From Siphonodentalium dalli (lineage: Eukaryota > Mollusca > Scaphopoda > Gadilida > Siphonodentaliidae), in NCBI GenBank assembly GCA_032622095.1, contig CP136067.1:44375549-44439548 (forward strand): a stretch of DNA of 64,000 nt, given 5' to 3'. The notes beneath the pieces are model-generated. The model was not told the origin of the DNA. It saw only the letters and a list, made by a program, of their open reading frames with translations, and ran no database searches. The position numbers and the translations under genes are program-made. Positions 24,300-38,314 of this stretch are shown piece by piece (positions within the stretch are counted from its first letter, which is position 1; the number at the start of each line of letters is the position of its first letter).

Positions 24300-25960
24300 A
24301 TAAAAAAATTAATTAAAAAAGGCGATTTTGTGGTATATCATATGGCCTGGGCTTCCAGTGCTTTATCGGTATTTCAGGTAACTACAAACGGCCCTAAAAA
24401 TGGCCTTTTTCGGCTTTTTGTACAATTTTTAACAAGTTTTCTACAGGATAATTTTTTATAATTTTTTATAAATCCAAAAATTCTCAATCAATCGCTTCGA
24501 AACTTTCCATATATATTTACTAATTTAGTGATTTAGTCCGAATCTATTCGTGCATAAATTACCGAACCCACTTCAGTATCATCGCTTCTAATTTGCATAC
24601 ACGATATTCATAATTCAGCCCGAAATGCTCTACAATAGGGATGTTCATGAAAAATTCAAATTGTTATAATCTATTCAATTTTGTGCTTATTTTGTAGATC
24701 TCACCATGCTGGTTACAGAACCGAAAACCTTTTTCAGATTCGTCAAATATTTTTTGAGTTATGCATATTTTTGTACCCCAAAAATGGGCCGTTTTTCAGA
24801 TTTCGGAGTCCCCAATTTCGCCATATTGTCAAAATTGGCTAAAAAGCGGATTTTAGGGTCAACTATTTTTAAAAATACACAATAATTTTGGGTTTTTTCA
24901 CTAATTAAGTGGTTAACCTACTGGGTAGTGTACATTAATAAATTATTTCATACCCTTATGGTCAAGAATGAAAAAAAATCTGCCAATGAAATGTGTGTTC
25001 CGTAACATGGACTTAGTCAAATTTGGCTTTGTGACATGGGGGGTCGCGTGACAAAATGCCATATTTGAGGTCTTGTAACTAAGTAAATTGACCCCCTTAC
25101 ATCTTGATGTTTCTGCAACATGTTCAATATGTTAGACTAACTCTATTGGGAAGATATTTCTATTATTTGATGTACAAAAAATATATTATGGCCCAATGGG
25201 TTCTGGACATCGTCTCATTTTAAAAAATGTCACTTTTTTGGCATTTTTTTGGCATTTTTTTGAAGTTTTTGTTTATCAAAATTAAAACGGTAACATTCAA
25301 TTGGCAAAATAGGTTGAACTTTTATCACAAAACATTTTAGAGTTGAAATTAAGGCATTTTGTTGATTATTTTAAGGTTAGTTTGTGGATTTCATCCCATT
25401 TTGTTGTCGATGGACCTCATATTTCACTGTTCGCATTGGGGTAGGGCAAATCTGAAAAATCAGCCATGTCATCATATTGGACTAATTGGAGACAATGGGT
25501 TGTTTTTTTCTACTTGGTTAGACTATTATTGTTCTAAATAAAACATTACAAACCTTATTTTATGTTTATTTTTAATTTTATGGGTATCTTATGCTAAAAA
25601 GTAGCCAAACACCAAATTGCCATTTCGTCTACAAATCGGAGCAAATTGTGTCATAAATAGGAAACCGTACATTTAAAATGGCCGCGGTCAAGTTTTTAAG
25701 ATAGTAAAATTTATGCTTGATTCGCTTATAACAAGTAATTAGACTTTATGATTTAATATGTATAAGTATTCATCAATAAGCTTACCCTCCCCCTAAATTT
25801 TATAGCCTCCATGTATGTACATGGTTGCCTTTATTGGCCATCTATTGTCACATAGAGGTCAGTAGCGGTACCAGGCTCAATTGTAAACAAAAGAGTTTGG
25901 CTATAAATATCAACAAAAACAAATTGTGCTCCAAAGTAATTATTTTTTCATCAAATACAT
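24300..25960 (+). repeat. Diverged relative of the 21-23 kb foldback
   Basis: TGTGTGTTCC..ATGGACTTAG and ATGCCATATTTGAGGTC (24980-25085) match the left arm at 21585-21665, and TTTTTGAGTTATGCAT-type context matches near 21365. No clear ends were found and no gene. Confidence 0.5.
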
Positions 25961-25989
25961 TTCACAAAAGTCATGGTGGTCCTAATTTA

Positions 25990-27276
25990 CTCTGAACAGC
26001 TCATGACAGACTAACTGCCTTGGTCCTTCCAGGAACTGGAAATAATAACCAGAGACGTGGCGACGGGGGGTTTGGTCAAAATTTTCAACAGTTGGAAATT
26101 TCATATCTGCCAAGACATCAGTTGGAAATTTCACACCAACAATAGGTTGAAAATGTTCTTGTAGTTTGATTTTCAAACAATTTATTGGGGGGATTAATTG
26201 GTTTTGGACCAATATTTGCATATTTTCCTATTTTTTGTCAAAATTTTGGACTGAAATGGTCATCAGTTGGAAATTTTCCAACTTAACGGGGGGGTGACAG
26301 GTTGGAAATTTCCCCCGTGGCCAGTCAAAAACTTCTATTTAATTTAAGAAAACAATATTGTCATACATTTGGTCAACATTGTCATTGGAATTGTCATCAG
26401 TTGGAAATTTTCCAACCAATAAAGTGGGGGGGTGTCAGGTTTGAAATTTCCAACTCTAGGAAGGCTTGATGCTAGTCTAGATGCTAGGATTTTACGATTT
26501 TCTTGTTCGGATTTGAAAATTTTCCCACACCGGGCCAAACCATGGTCGGCCCGGTGTGTCATTGTCTCTCCCCTGTGGCCAATACAAAACTGCTATAATT
26601 AGTTTAACAAAACAATTTTTTACTACATTTGGTCAAAAGTGTGGACTGAAATGGTCATCAGTTGGAGAATTTTCCAACCTGACGGGGGTATGGGGTTTGA
26701 AATTTCCAACACTAGGAAAGCTTCAGTTGAGACCACTCTAGATGCTAGGATTTGCGAACAACCATGGTCAGCCCGGTGTGTCCTGGTCTCTTGCCAGTAG
26801 CCATGTGCATTTGTCTGGAGTTAGACCACGTACTAGATATTAGGATTTATGCAATTTTTCAGGTTCAAATATCTTAATGTTCTCATACCGGGAATATAGA
26901 ACCATGGTTTATGAATATATAGGATAGGATGTTAGGTCTGAACACTGAGGTGCAAGGGGGGTGGTGGTGGTGCAAATGGAATTATGCAAAAATTATGTGT
27001 TTTGTCTGATTCTGATTCAAGGGGGGGGGGGGGGGGGGGGGTAGCAGTTGGAATTTCCCAAGGTGGACACCCAGGGAATTTTCCGGGGCTCTTTTGATAT
27101 TCTTGTATAGCTTTCAAAATTTTCTCACACTGGGCCGAACAACCATGGTCAGCCCGGTGCGTCCTGGTCTCTTGCCAGTAGCTGTGTGCATTTGTCCACT
27201 GGAGTTAGACCACTAGATATTAGGATTTATGCAATTTTTCAGGTTAAAATATCTGAATGTGTTTTGTCGGATTCAA

Positions 27277-27322
<46 letters not shown>

Positions 27323-27400
27323 GCAGTTGGAACTTCCCAAGGTGGACACCAGGGAAATTTCCAGGGCTCTTTTGATACCTGTTACAGGTATGGGCGCTTA
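25990..27400 (+). repeat. Complex tandem repeat with poly-G tracts
   Basis: The phrases CAGTTGGAAATTT (26088, 26120, 26265, 26397, variant 26657) and CCATGGTC(G/A)GCCCGGTG (26540, 26763, 27144) recur together with TAGATATTAGGATTTATGCA (about 26838 and 27218). This indicates irregular units of about 220-380 bp. The last two units contain G runs of 21 nt (27021-27041) and 45 nt (27277-27321). Frames with long Gly runs come from these tracts. Confidence 0.65.
27277..27321 (+). repeat. 45-nt uninterrupted guanine tract
   Basis: All bases from 27277 to 27321 are G. It is the longest of at least seven G or C runs of 14 nt or more in the window (4975, 9095, 11523, 18816, 27021, 27277, 28699). Such tracts form G-quadruplexes readily and are length-unstable. 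Confidence 0.95.
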
Positions 27401-29870
27401 AACTTGGGAAGCCCAAATAACCCAAAATTCCCAGTGGACAGTATTGAGTCAACCTGAATTTTCAAGGCAATTCAACAATATGCGCTGTAAATAAAAAATC
27501 TGCAGTTGCAATACAGCCTTCATTTGCATGTTGAATTTTTAAATCAGAAATATGTCATATTTATAATATATGCGTCTGTATCTGTGTTGGTTCGGTGTAG
27601 AAGCCGTATTTTAGAGTTATATTGGGATACCGGTACTGGCGGTACATATCCTCTGCTGGAAACAGGTGTCCCCAAATTATATCTGGATTCTTCCCTGGTG
27701 GACACCCCCCAAACAGATATCCTCTAGCCACGTCCCTGATCAGAAACCTTAGATCAAGGTATGATATCTGGGGTATTTGATTCACAGTTATTGGAAGATT
27801 TGATCAAAATCCGCTGATAAATACACATACCATTACTTTAATAATAATATTATTATCATTGATGTAATGGTGTGTATATTTATCATTGGATTTTGATAAT
27901 AATTTCCAACAACTGTGATCTGATTGCACTATTTTGAAAACATGGGAATAGAAATGGTTGTATAAAAACCTAGTGAATAAAATACTTCTTTGATTCATAG
28001 AAATAAAGGGTAAAAGTGGCAATCTTAACAATAATAGCCTATCCATCACCCCACCCCACACAATTTTGAACTCTCATTTATACATCACTGCATCATATAT
28101 TCCACATCACTGTCCATTTCCCACCCACCACCAAAATAAAACAAGAAAACCAATGTCAGAAATGGTAACGCGCTCAAGATCATGTATTATAAACCCAAGA
28201 TTGTAATTGTAGAATATAACATATATTGGTTTTGCGAATGACCAACTCAGAATTCCGTTAAAATAACAATAACAACCATCTAATTAACGAACCGGCGGCC
28301 GACTCGACCGTCTCCGACCACAACCCCCAGTGGGCTGCAGAAATGTCTTTTATTTGTAATTAACATATAGTTTATCACAAACCAAAAATCAACATTAATC
28401 AACGTTGATTAACGACAATAAACGAAATTAAAATTCCCCAACTACACCTTTTACTGGACTCGGCCTCCAGCTCGCAGTTTGACTTTTAATCATCCCAAAA
28501 ATTCCCATTCTATAAATGAATCACCCATTGATAATGTCAGCGCCCACGGGTAACGAGAATATCGCCACCAGTTATACACGCGGTGCGCGTAATTAATTAA
28601 ATTAAATAAATAAAAAAATATTATTTCTATTTGGTATTTAACTATTTAAAATAAAGAATACCTGTAGCTGTTGAATACATTGAAGAATTTAATGGATGCC
28701 CCCCCCCCCCCCCACCAAAATAAAAAAAAACAATATCCAAGCACTCAACAGAGCTCGCTGGGTAAACAATCACACGTGTTTTTTTGTTTATTACCATGTT
28801 TACATCGACGTCGGTGGGGAGGAGTTTGGAACAGCCTGTTCAACAGCCAACACTATTAAATGCACTGCGTCACAACTAGGTCACATTATTGCATCAGATA
28901 TAACTATTTATTTCAATTAAAAGAACTTGGTTGACGCACGATATTATTTCGAATTGTATAGCAAAATCAACTTAAAATTTATTTGGAAGTTGTCAAAAGT
29001 TTGAGACCGCTACTTCGACCTGCTACCGAGTCACTGTCTGAACACTCCAGAGTAATCGGCCAAAGGTCACCGAGGTCATTTGCTTGCTTGAGTGACAAAA
29101 CAGATATTTAAACCTCGGAATCTTTTTCTTTTCGTAATTTGAGATGACTAGTTATGACTCGGGGAAACGCGTATGCATTGACACATTTATCACTAAAACT
29201 GGCATTTAGTTTGACGTCGCATACTCAATGATCTATATAACGGCGTCGGGTAACAGGCATATTACTGGAACAGCGTAATTTTAAACAGCGAATGAGGGAG
29301 GCGCATTTTGATAGGTGTATTTGGGGTTGCTCCGACTGGCCGATGCCAATAACAGCCAATCAGATATAGTTTTACTCCAGTGATGGATACCCCCTCTTGT
29401 TATTGCTGAGTGAGAATCGTGGAAAATCCGATAATGCTGTCAAAACGGCGACTTGGATGTATTTTAATTTTTTTTAAAGCTATTTATAGTAGACGGTTGC
29501 ACGATTCTCACACAGTTTTAGAAAGGTCTGAATATGATCTTTCTAGTGCACCTACCTGCATGTGATGGCATATAATATCCGCCAGTCGGAGGTCCTTCAA
29601 AAACACGTGTTAAAATAAAATGTCACAAACATTTTTTACGTGCGAAACACATCGAAAATCGGAAACTTTGACGTCATGAATAAAATATTTATAAACGTAA
29701 GACCCAGATAATATTTATAACGTCGGCAGAGTAAGATTAAGTTCCATTAGTGTGCCGATTGCCATCTCGTTTGAGTGTTTTGTTAGGAAGATATGATTGA
29801 TTAAAAACAGTTCACTTTTGTCTTTTTTTACCCAAATCTTAAAAATTACGTCGTGACGTTGAACATCCCT
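27401..29870. other. No recognisable gene
   Basis: Largely unique-looking AT-rich DNA with a 15-nt C run (28699-28713). CCAAT-like and AT-rich promoter-like words occur near 29350 but are not tied to a frame. I looked here on the minus strand for the missing last CDK2 exons and found none. Confidence 0.45.
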
Positions 29871-30810
29871 ATTAAGGGCCATAACTCCATCAAATTTTAT
29901 CGGGCCAGGCTGGTTTTCGAACTCGTCCGAAATATTCTTGGGAAGTATGTCTATTCCAAATTTTAAACAAATCGGATGACGTTTGTTGAAGTTATCGCGC
30001 TAACGAGCTAAAAATTCACGAAAAATGACTAATTAAGGGCCATAACTCTATCAAATTTTATTGGGCCAGGCTGGTTTTCGAACTCGTCCAGGATATTATT
30101 GGAAGACACTTATATACCAAATTTTAGTTGAATCGGATGACGTTTGTTGAAGTTATCGCGCTAACGAGCTCAAAATTCGTACAAAATGACTACTTAAGGA
30201 CCATAACTCTATCAAATTTTATCGGGCCGGTTTTCTAACTCGTCCGAGGTATACTTGGGAGACACCTATATATCAAAATTTCAATCAAATAGGATGATGT
30301 TTGTTAAATTATCACGCTAACGAGCTGAAAATTTGTGAAAAAATGACTAATTAAGGACCATAACTCTATCAAATTTTATCGGACCTGGCCGATTTTCGAA
30401 CTCGACCGAGATATTCTTGGGAGACACCTATATACCAAACTTCAATCAAATCGGATAACGTTTGTTGAAGTTATCGTGCTAACGAGCTGAAAATTCGTGA
30501 AAAATGACTAATTAAGGACCAGAACTCTATCAAATTTTATCGGACCAGGCCGGTTTTCGAACTCATCCGAGATATTCTTGGGAGACACCTATATACCAAA
30601 TTTCAATCAAATCGGATAACGTTTGTTGAAGTTATCGCGCTAACGAGCTGAAAATTTGTGAAAAATGACTAATTAAGGGCCATAACTCTATCAAATTTTA
30701 TCGGACCAGGCCGGTTTTCGAACACGTCCCGAGATATTCTTGGGAGACACCTATATCCCAAATTTCAATCGAATCAGATAACGTTTGTTGAAGGAAGCAT
30801 ATTAAGAGGG
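29871..30810 (+). repeat. Tandem array of six ~160-bp units
   Basis: ATTAAGG(G/A)CCATAACTC begins units at about 29871, 30032, 30192, 30350, 30511 and 30672, intervals of 158-161 bp. Each unit has TCAAATTTTATCGGGCCAGG, CGAACTCGTCCGAGATAT and AAGTTATCGCGCTAACGAGC. It resembles the core of the HINE-type elements downstream, but I see no (ACRG)n tract or terminal hairpin directly attached. Confidence 0.9.
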
Positions 30811-30858
30811 AAACTGTCCTTCACTTGGCCCTTATTTAACCAGGTGACACCATTTAAA

Positions 30859-31436
30859 ACAAGAGGTGTGCACTCGAGTGCTAGCATACCCCCACCATGG
30901 CAAATTCAACCCGCATTATCCGTAAACTCAACCAAAAAGATTTTTAACTTTAAAGAAAAATTCGGACTAATAATATCGATATGGTGTCACAAGAGGCTTG
31001 TACAGAAAAAATTATTCTAATCGGTTCATATTTGTTAAAGTTATTAAGTCAGACATAATTTTCTAAGTCAAAATAAGTCGAAAATGAGGTGTAATATTAC
31101 GAAAAACAGTCTGAGCCAATCCCTAGCCACATCATGTAGAGAGGGTATTGTGAGAAGCATGTATACCAAAAATTATTGAAATCGGTTCATATTTGTTAAA
31201 GTTATTAAGTCGGACAGAATAAGTCGAAAAAGAGGCGTAACTTGAAAAAAAAAAGTCGGACCGAACCGCAATTAGCAAGAGATTGCATACAAAAAATTAG
31301 TGAAATCGGTTCATATTTGTTCGAGTTATGAGGTCGGACAGAGGGCGGACGGACAAACGGACGGAGAAAGCTTGACGGACGGACAGACGCAGTCAATCCA
31401 GTATACCCCCCATTTTCTGCGAAAGTGGGGGTATAA
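30859..31436 (-). mobile_element. HINE-like element, family 3
   Basis: One end begins ACAAGAGGTGT followed by the perfect palindrome GCACTCGAGTGC (about 30869-30880) and ATACCCCCAC. The other end has an (ACGG)n-type tract (31335-31390), then a hairpin ending GTGGGGGTAT, the exact complement of ATACCCCCAC (a subterminal inverted repeat). Between lie core units with GAAATCGGTTCATATTTGTT. By analogy with Helentron-derived elements, the hairpin end would be the 3' end, making the element minus-strand. No coding capacity. Confidence 0.65.
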
Positions 31437-31499
31437 AAATCTGAATTGCAGACAAACAAGACCATTCCATGCTAAATATGGAGTGGATATGGAGTGCTA

Positions 31500-31671
31500 A
31501 ATGACCTGTTGAAAGATTTAAACAACACACATGATAGATTGTTGTACAGCGTTTTACTTGGTATTCAGTTTTGTTTTCTGTGGTGAAGCGTGCCTTTGTC
31601 AGGATTCGTTTTAAGTTACTTGGTTGGCGGTTACTATCTATAATTTCGTCCTTATTCACCAGCGATCGCAT
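31500..31671 (-). pseudogene. Possible retroelement protein fragment
   Basis: The minus-strand frame reads NRQPSNLKRILTKARFTT followed by VKRC and a Cys pair. A basic RQPxNLKRLLTxxxF block followed by Cys pairs occurs, as I recall, near the C-terminus of Penelope-like and related reverse transcriptases of invertebrates. Only about 50 residues are readable and the Cys motif is incomplete, so this is a weak call; a chance frame is possible. Confidence 0.3.
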
Positions 31672-31889
31672 TTTGTCACTCTTTTCTAGGATAGGAAAAA
31701 GGTCCTTTGCACATCGCGAGATGTTGTTGTGGCGAGGATTGTGTGTGGTTACAAATGGTATAGATTTTTGTTATTTTGTTTTAACATTTCGGCGCAAAGT
31801 TCTTCTAATGTGGTGTTCCGCGCTCTATCTATGCCATTTATTATTAATCTGAATCCAGTTATTTATATCGAGCACGCTATTGTTGCTAC

Positions 31890-32327
31890 TGTTTTTTTTT
31901 TAGTTATGTCCCTGGCCCCACCTACATTTGACACAGTGACCTCTGCTCATTTGAACAAATCTGAACCCTAGTTACCCAAGGATCTTTCATACCAAATATG
32001 AACCTATTTGGCCTGATGGTATTTGAGAAGATGTTTAAATAATTACTATGGAGGGAAAGAGTTATGACCCTGGCTTCGCAACTATTTGACCCAGTGACCT
32101 CATTTGAACAAATCTGAATGTGAGTCACCTGGGGAACATCCACACCAAATATGAACCCATTCGGTCTTATGGTTCCAGAGGAGAAGATGTTTAAAGAATT
32201 GTTGACGGACGGATTTGACCCGGTAATCCCATTCAAATGAACAAATCTGAATCCCAGTCATCCAAGGACCCTCCATACAAAATATAAGCTAAATAGGCCA
32301 GATGGTTCTTGAGAAGAAGTTATTTTA
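31890..32327 (+). repeat. ~150-bp tandem repeat hosting HINE insertions
   Basis: Three diverged units share GTTATG(T/A)CCCTGGC, TTTGAACAAATCTGAA and CACCAAATATGAACC. The array is interrupted at 32328 by a family-2 HINE element and resumes after it at about 35189 (AATGGAGGTAAAGAGTTATTG). Confidence 0.7.
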
Positions 32328-35188
32328 ACAAGGGGTACGCATCTAAGATGCTTTTGTCGAGTTTTTTGGCAGTCCAACCAAACTTCTGCCAATAAGGTGC
32401 ACAACTTCCGGGGAAAAAGTCGGACGGTGGTATATTATTGCAATAGACCTATATACCAAATATCAATTGAATCTGTTAATATTTCATTGAGTTATCGCAC
32501 TAACAGTGATAAAATTGTTATTAAAATAGACAAACTAAGACCCATAACTCCGGAAAAAAAATTCGGACAAACCAGGTTTTTGAACTCGTCCGAGATATTG
32601 TTGCAAGAGACTCATATACCAAATATTGTTTAAATCGGTTAATATTTCATTGAGTTATCGCGCTAACAGTGATAAACTTGCTAAAAATAGACAAACTAAG
32701 ACCCATAACTCCGCGAAAAAAATTCGGACAAACCAAGTTTTCGAACTCGTCCGAGATATTGTTGCAAGAGACTCTAAATCGGTTAATATTTCATTGAGTT
32801 ATCGCGCTAATGGTGATAAAATTGCTAAAAAAAATAGACAAACTAAGACCCATAACTCCGCGAAAAACATTTGGACAAACCTGGTTTTCGAACTCGTCCG
32901 AGATATTGTTGCAGGACACTCATACACCAAATATTGTTGAGATCGGTTAATATTTCATCGAGTTATCGCGCTATCGGTGACAAAATTGCTAAAAATAGAC
33001 AAACTAAGGCCCATAACTCCGCGAAAAAAATTTGAACAAACCTGGTTTTTGAACTCGTCTGAGATATTGTTGCAGGAGACTCATATACCAAATATTGTTG
33101 AAATCGGTTAATATTTCATCGAGTTATCGCGCTATCGGTGATAAAATTGCTAAAAATAGACAAACCAAGGCCCATAACTCCGAGAATTTTTTTTGGACAA
33201 ACCTGGTTTTCGAACTCGTCCGAGATATTGTTGCAGGAGACTCATATACCAAATATTGTTGAAATCGGTTAATATTTCATCGAGTTATCGCGCTATCGGT
33301 GATAAAATTGCTAAAAATAGACAAACTAAGGCCCATAACGCTGCGAAAATAATTCGGACAAACCTGGTTTTCGAACTCGTCCGAGATATTGTTGCAAGAG
33401 TCTAATATACCAAATATTGTTAAATTGGTTAATATTTGCGTGAGTTATCGCGCTATCGGTGAAAAACTTAACTAACGAGAGGCCGATCACGATCGGCAGA
33501 TGTTTAACCCATCCCTTGGCGATAGTAAATTGTTATGATCAGAATCATAATCTTTTAATGTTGAATTATAGAGTATACTGTTATGATCTAAAGTAGTATA
33601 TGACAAATGTACATAATAACCAGTAATAACACAAATTATTGGAATGTATGAGTCAATATAGAAGGGTTAATATAACATCTAAACTCTAGAGCCTGTCACC
33701 ACTATCATAGTGTAAGCAGTTCTATTCATGTTGTTGCAAATTGCCATGTGAGATATCAAAATATTATAATTATTTATTTAATGGAAAAGGTTAAAAGACA
33801 TGGAATGGGTAAAAGGGGTTAAATCACCTATCTCTGCCCTGTTTGATCCAATGTAGTCCCATCATCCAAGGACTTAGAGAGCTCCATTGGTCTAGTTAAA
33901 TAAATTCACATGGCTAAGTTGTGGTTAAAAAGATAGCTAAATCAATTTATCCAATAATTCACTAATCTGTGTCTCTTATACAGAGCTAACATACGAGGGC
34001 TACCCGGTATAAATAACTCTCAAAGCAATAAACTATATTGTCTTTTATCTTGCTCACAGAGAAGCAGGTATTCATTAATTGTAAGTTACTTGGGTTATAA
34101 TCTGGATAATTCTTAGTTTAAAAAGGGCCATATCTCTGGTATAACAAATTGGATCTAACCCATATTCAAACTCGTTCTGTATTTTGAGTTGAGAAACTCA
34201 CATACCAAATTTGGTTCCTATCAGATGAAAAATGGTTGATTTATCGAAGTACATGTATGTGTGAATTATAGGTCAAAGGACCATAACTCCATTAAAAAAA
34301 ATCCGATCAAACCCATATTCGAACTCAATCTGTATGTTGGTTTGAGAAACTCATACACCAAATTTGGTTCCAATCAGATAAAAAATGTTTGAGTTATGGC
34401 AGAATTAATGAATTCTAAGTCGAAAAAGGGCCATAACTCCGTAAAAAAAACTCGGATCAAACCCATATTCGAACTCGATCTGTATTTTGGGCTGAGAAAC
34501 TCACATACCAAATTTGGTTCCGATCAGATAAAAAAATGTTTGAGTTATGGCAGAATTCATGAATTCTAAGTCGAAAAAGGGCCATAACTCCGTAAAAAAA
34601 AGTCGGATCAAACCCATATTCGAACTCGATCTGTATTTTGGGCCGAGAAACTCACATACCAAATTTGGTTCCGATCAGATAAAAAATGTTTGAGTTATGG
34701 CAGAATGCGTGAATTCTAAGTCGAAAAAGGGCCATAACTCTGTACAAAAAAGTCGGATCAAACCCATATTCGAACTCGATCTGTATTTTGGGCTGAAAAC
34801 CCCATATACAATATTTGGTTTTGATCAGGTAAAAAATGTTTGAGTTATCGCATTACACGTAAAGTGTCTACGGACGGACAGACGGACGGACAGACGGACG
34901 GACAGACGGACGGACAGACGGACGGACGGACGAACGACGAGTGGTCAATCCGGACAACGACACTATGTTTACCATACATGGTATGGGTAAACATAAAAAC
35001 CATCTAAGATGGATAACTCTTGTAAAAAAGTTCGGACGTGACCCATTTACTACAGGCAGTAAATAGTCATTGGGAGCAAATGCCATACCAATTTTTTTTT
35101 TTAATCCGTTCACAAATGTCAAAGTTATAAGGCATTCTTTAGGTCCACCCGCCCGCCAACCGTCCCTCGCCAAACCATAAGTCGAGTT
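32328..35188 (-). mobile_element. HINE-like element, family 2, copy 1 (with nested insertion)
   Basis: It begins ACAAGGGGTAC, then the hairpin GCATCTAAGATGC and GTCGAGTTTTTTGG. Core units of about 140-160 bp (AGACAAACTAAGACCCATAA at 32529, about 32690, 32838, 32996, 33156, 33316) follow. The far end is CCATAAGTCGAGTT (about 35188). A family-1 element (33474-34994) is inserted in it. It in turn sits in the 31.9-kb repeat, giving three nested layers. The open frames on the cores are repeat shadows. Confidence 0.75.
33474..34994 (-). mobile_element. HINE-like element, family 1, copy A
   Basis: It starts AACGAGAGG, then the hairpin GCCGATCACGATCGGC and ATGTTTAACCCAT. Four to five ~156-bp cores follow (TCGGATCAAACCCATATTCG; CATACCAAATTTGGTTCC), then (ACGGACGGACAG)n (34868-34930) and a closing hairpin GTTTACCATACATGG...GGTAAACAT. 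The closing hairpin complements ATGTTTAACCCATACC near the other end. The empty allele of its insertion site is present at 43885-43905, so the limits are exact to 1 bp and no target duplication exists. A minus-strand frame rich in repeated PSVR is a translation of the microsatellite. Confidence 0.85.
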
Positions 35189-35660
35189 AATGGAGGTAAA
35201 GAGTTATTGCCCTGGCTTCACAACTATTTGTTTCGGTAACCTCATTTGAACAAATCTTAGCAACATAACAAGCTGTTTCCCAACTTGCCCTAACCCTCTG
35301 TAACTGGTTGTGCCTGTTTTGTGCAGTTATGTGTGACTAATTGCTATAAGTTGATTGCATACTAAAACCGACACTGAAACCAAGTTTTTTCTCTCCAAAA
35401 AAAAACAAACACAGAAACTGAAATGTAAATTCCACAACATCCCAACTCTACTAATTAGCAGGAAATTGCCTAGGCTAATGATATTGGGCAGAGATATTGC
35501 CTTGATTAAAAGTCTAGGCGCCACAGCATCTGAGGGTTTAGGGGGTTTGATTTTCAAAAGGTAAGGATATAATTAATTTACCTGTGCATAGACTGTTCCT
35601 GTAATCAAGTATACCTTAATGATTCAAAACATGAGCAAGGGCTATTTCCTTAGAGATTAA
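35189..35660. other. End of host repeat and short intronless stretch
   Basis: The 31.9-kb repeat resumes (to about 35260). The remainder holds an A-rich/T-rich hairpin-like stretch near 35370-35410 and no supported gene. It would be intron or downstream sequence of CDK2. Confidence 0.5.
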
Positions 35661-36043
35661 CCCTTTACCCAACAGAACGGCCCTGTGCCAATGCATTCTC
35701 TTATATATGCGAGTCGACCATAGGTCGCCTCGCATATATAAGAGAATGCATTGGCTTAACACATTAAAAATGATAAAATTGTTAAAGAATGTAAGAAAAA
35801 ATGGTAAAAAGAGATTTTTTTTAGGCCAATGCATTCTCTTATATATGCGAGGCGACCTATGGTCGACTCGCATATATAAGAGAATGCATTGGCACAGGGC
35901 ATAACTGTAACTATCACAATGTGGTCAAGGAGCCGATTCCAATGATATCCATATTTGTATGGTTCTATTGAGACAGACCGAAGATATTTTAGGCTGTTGA
36001 AGCTTTATTTGGCCGGTTTTGGCCGGTTTGTTGGGTAAAGTGT
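35661..36043. mobile_element. piggyBac-like MITE with two opposed palindromes
   Basis: It starts CCCTTTACCCAAC right after TTAA (35657-35660); the right end GTTGGGTAAAG (36030-36040) is its inverted partner, though the final bases and second TTAA have decayed. Inside are two 69-bp palindromes (35687-35755 and 35825-35893, arms CCAATGCATTCTCTTATATA), themselves inverted copies of each other and bounded by GCCCTGTGCC and GGCACAGGGC. It ends about 60 bp from the donor of a CDK2 exon. The same family lies at 580 and 54.0-54.8 kb. Confidence 0.65.
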
Positions 36044-36087
36044 ACAAATACTACACTAACTGAAACTATAGGTGCATTCTATAATTA

Positions 36088-38314
<2,227 letters not shown>

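Noticed and set aside
27186-27457. Glycine-rich frames
   Set aside because: They are produced by the 45-nt G run, which is open in all three frames.
27561-27785. Minus-strand frame with RGYLFGGCPPG
   Set aside because: It resembles translated repeat text rather than a conserved protein and has no start or splice support.
29871-34870. CRISPR-like array of regular repeats
   Set aside because: Units of about 140-160 bp repeat end to end without unique spacers, and the setting is eukaryotic.
34868-35173. Frame with repeated PSVR
   Set aside because: Translation of the (ACGGACGGACAG)n microsatellite of a HINE element.
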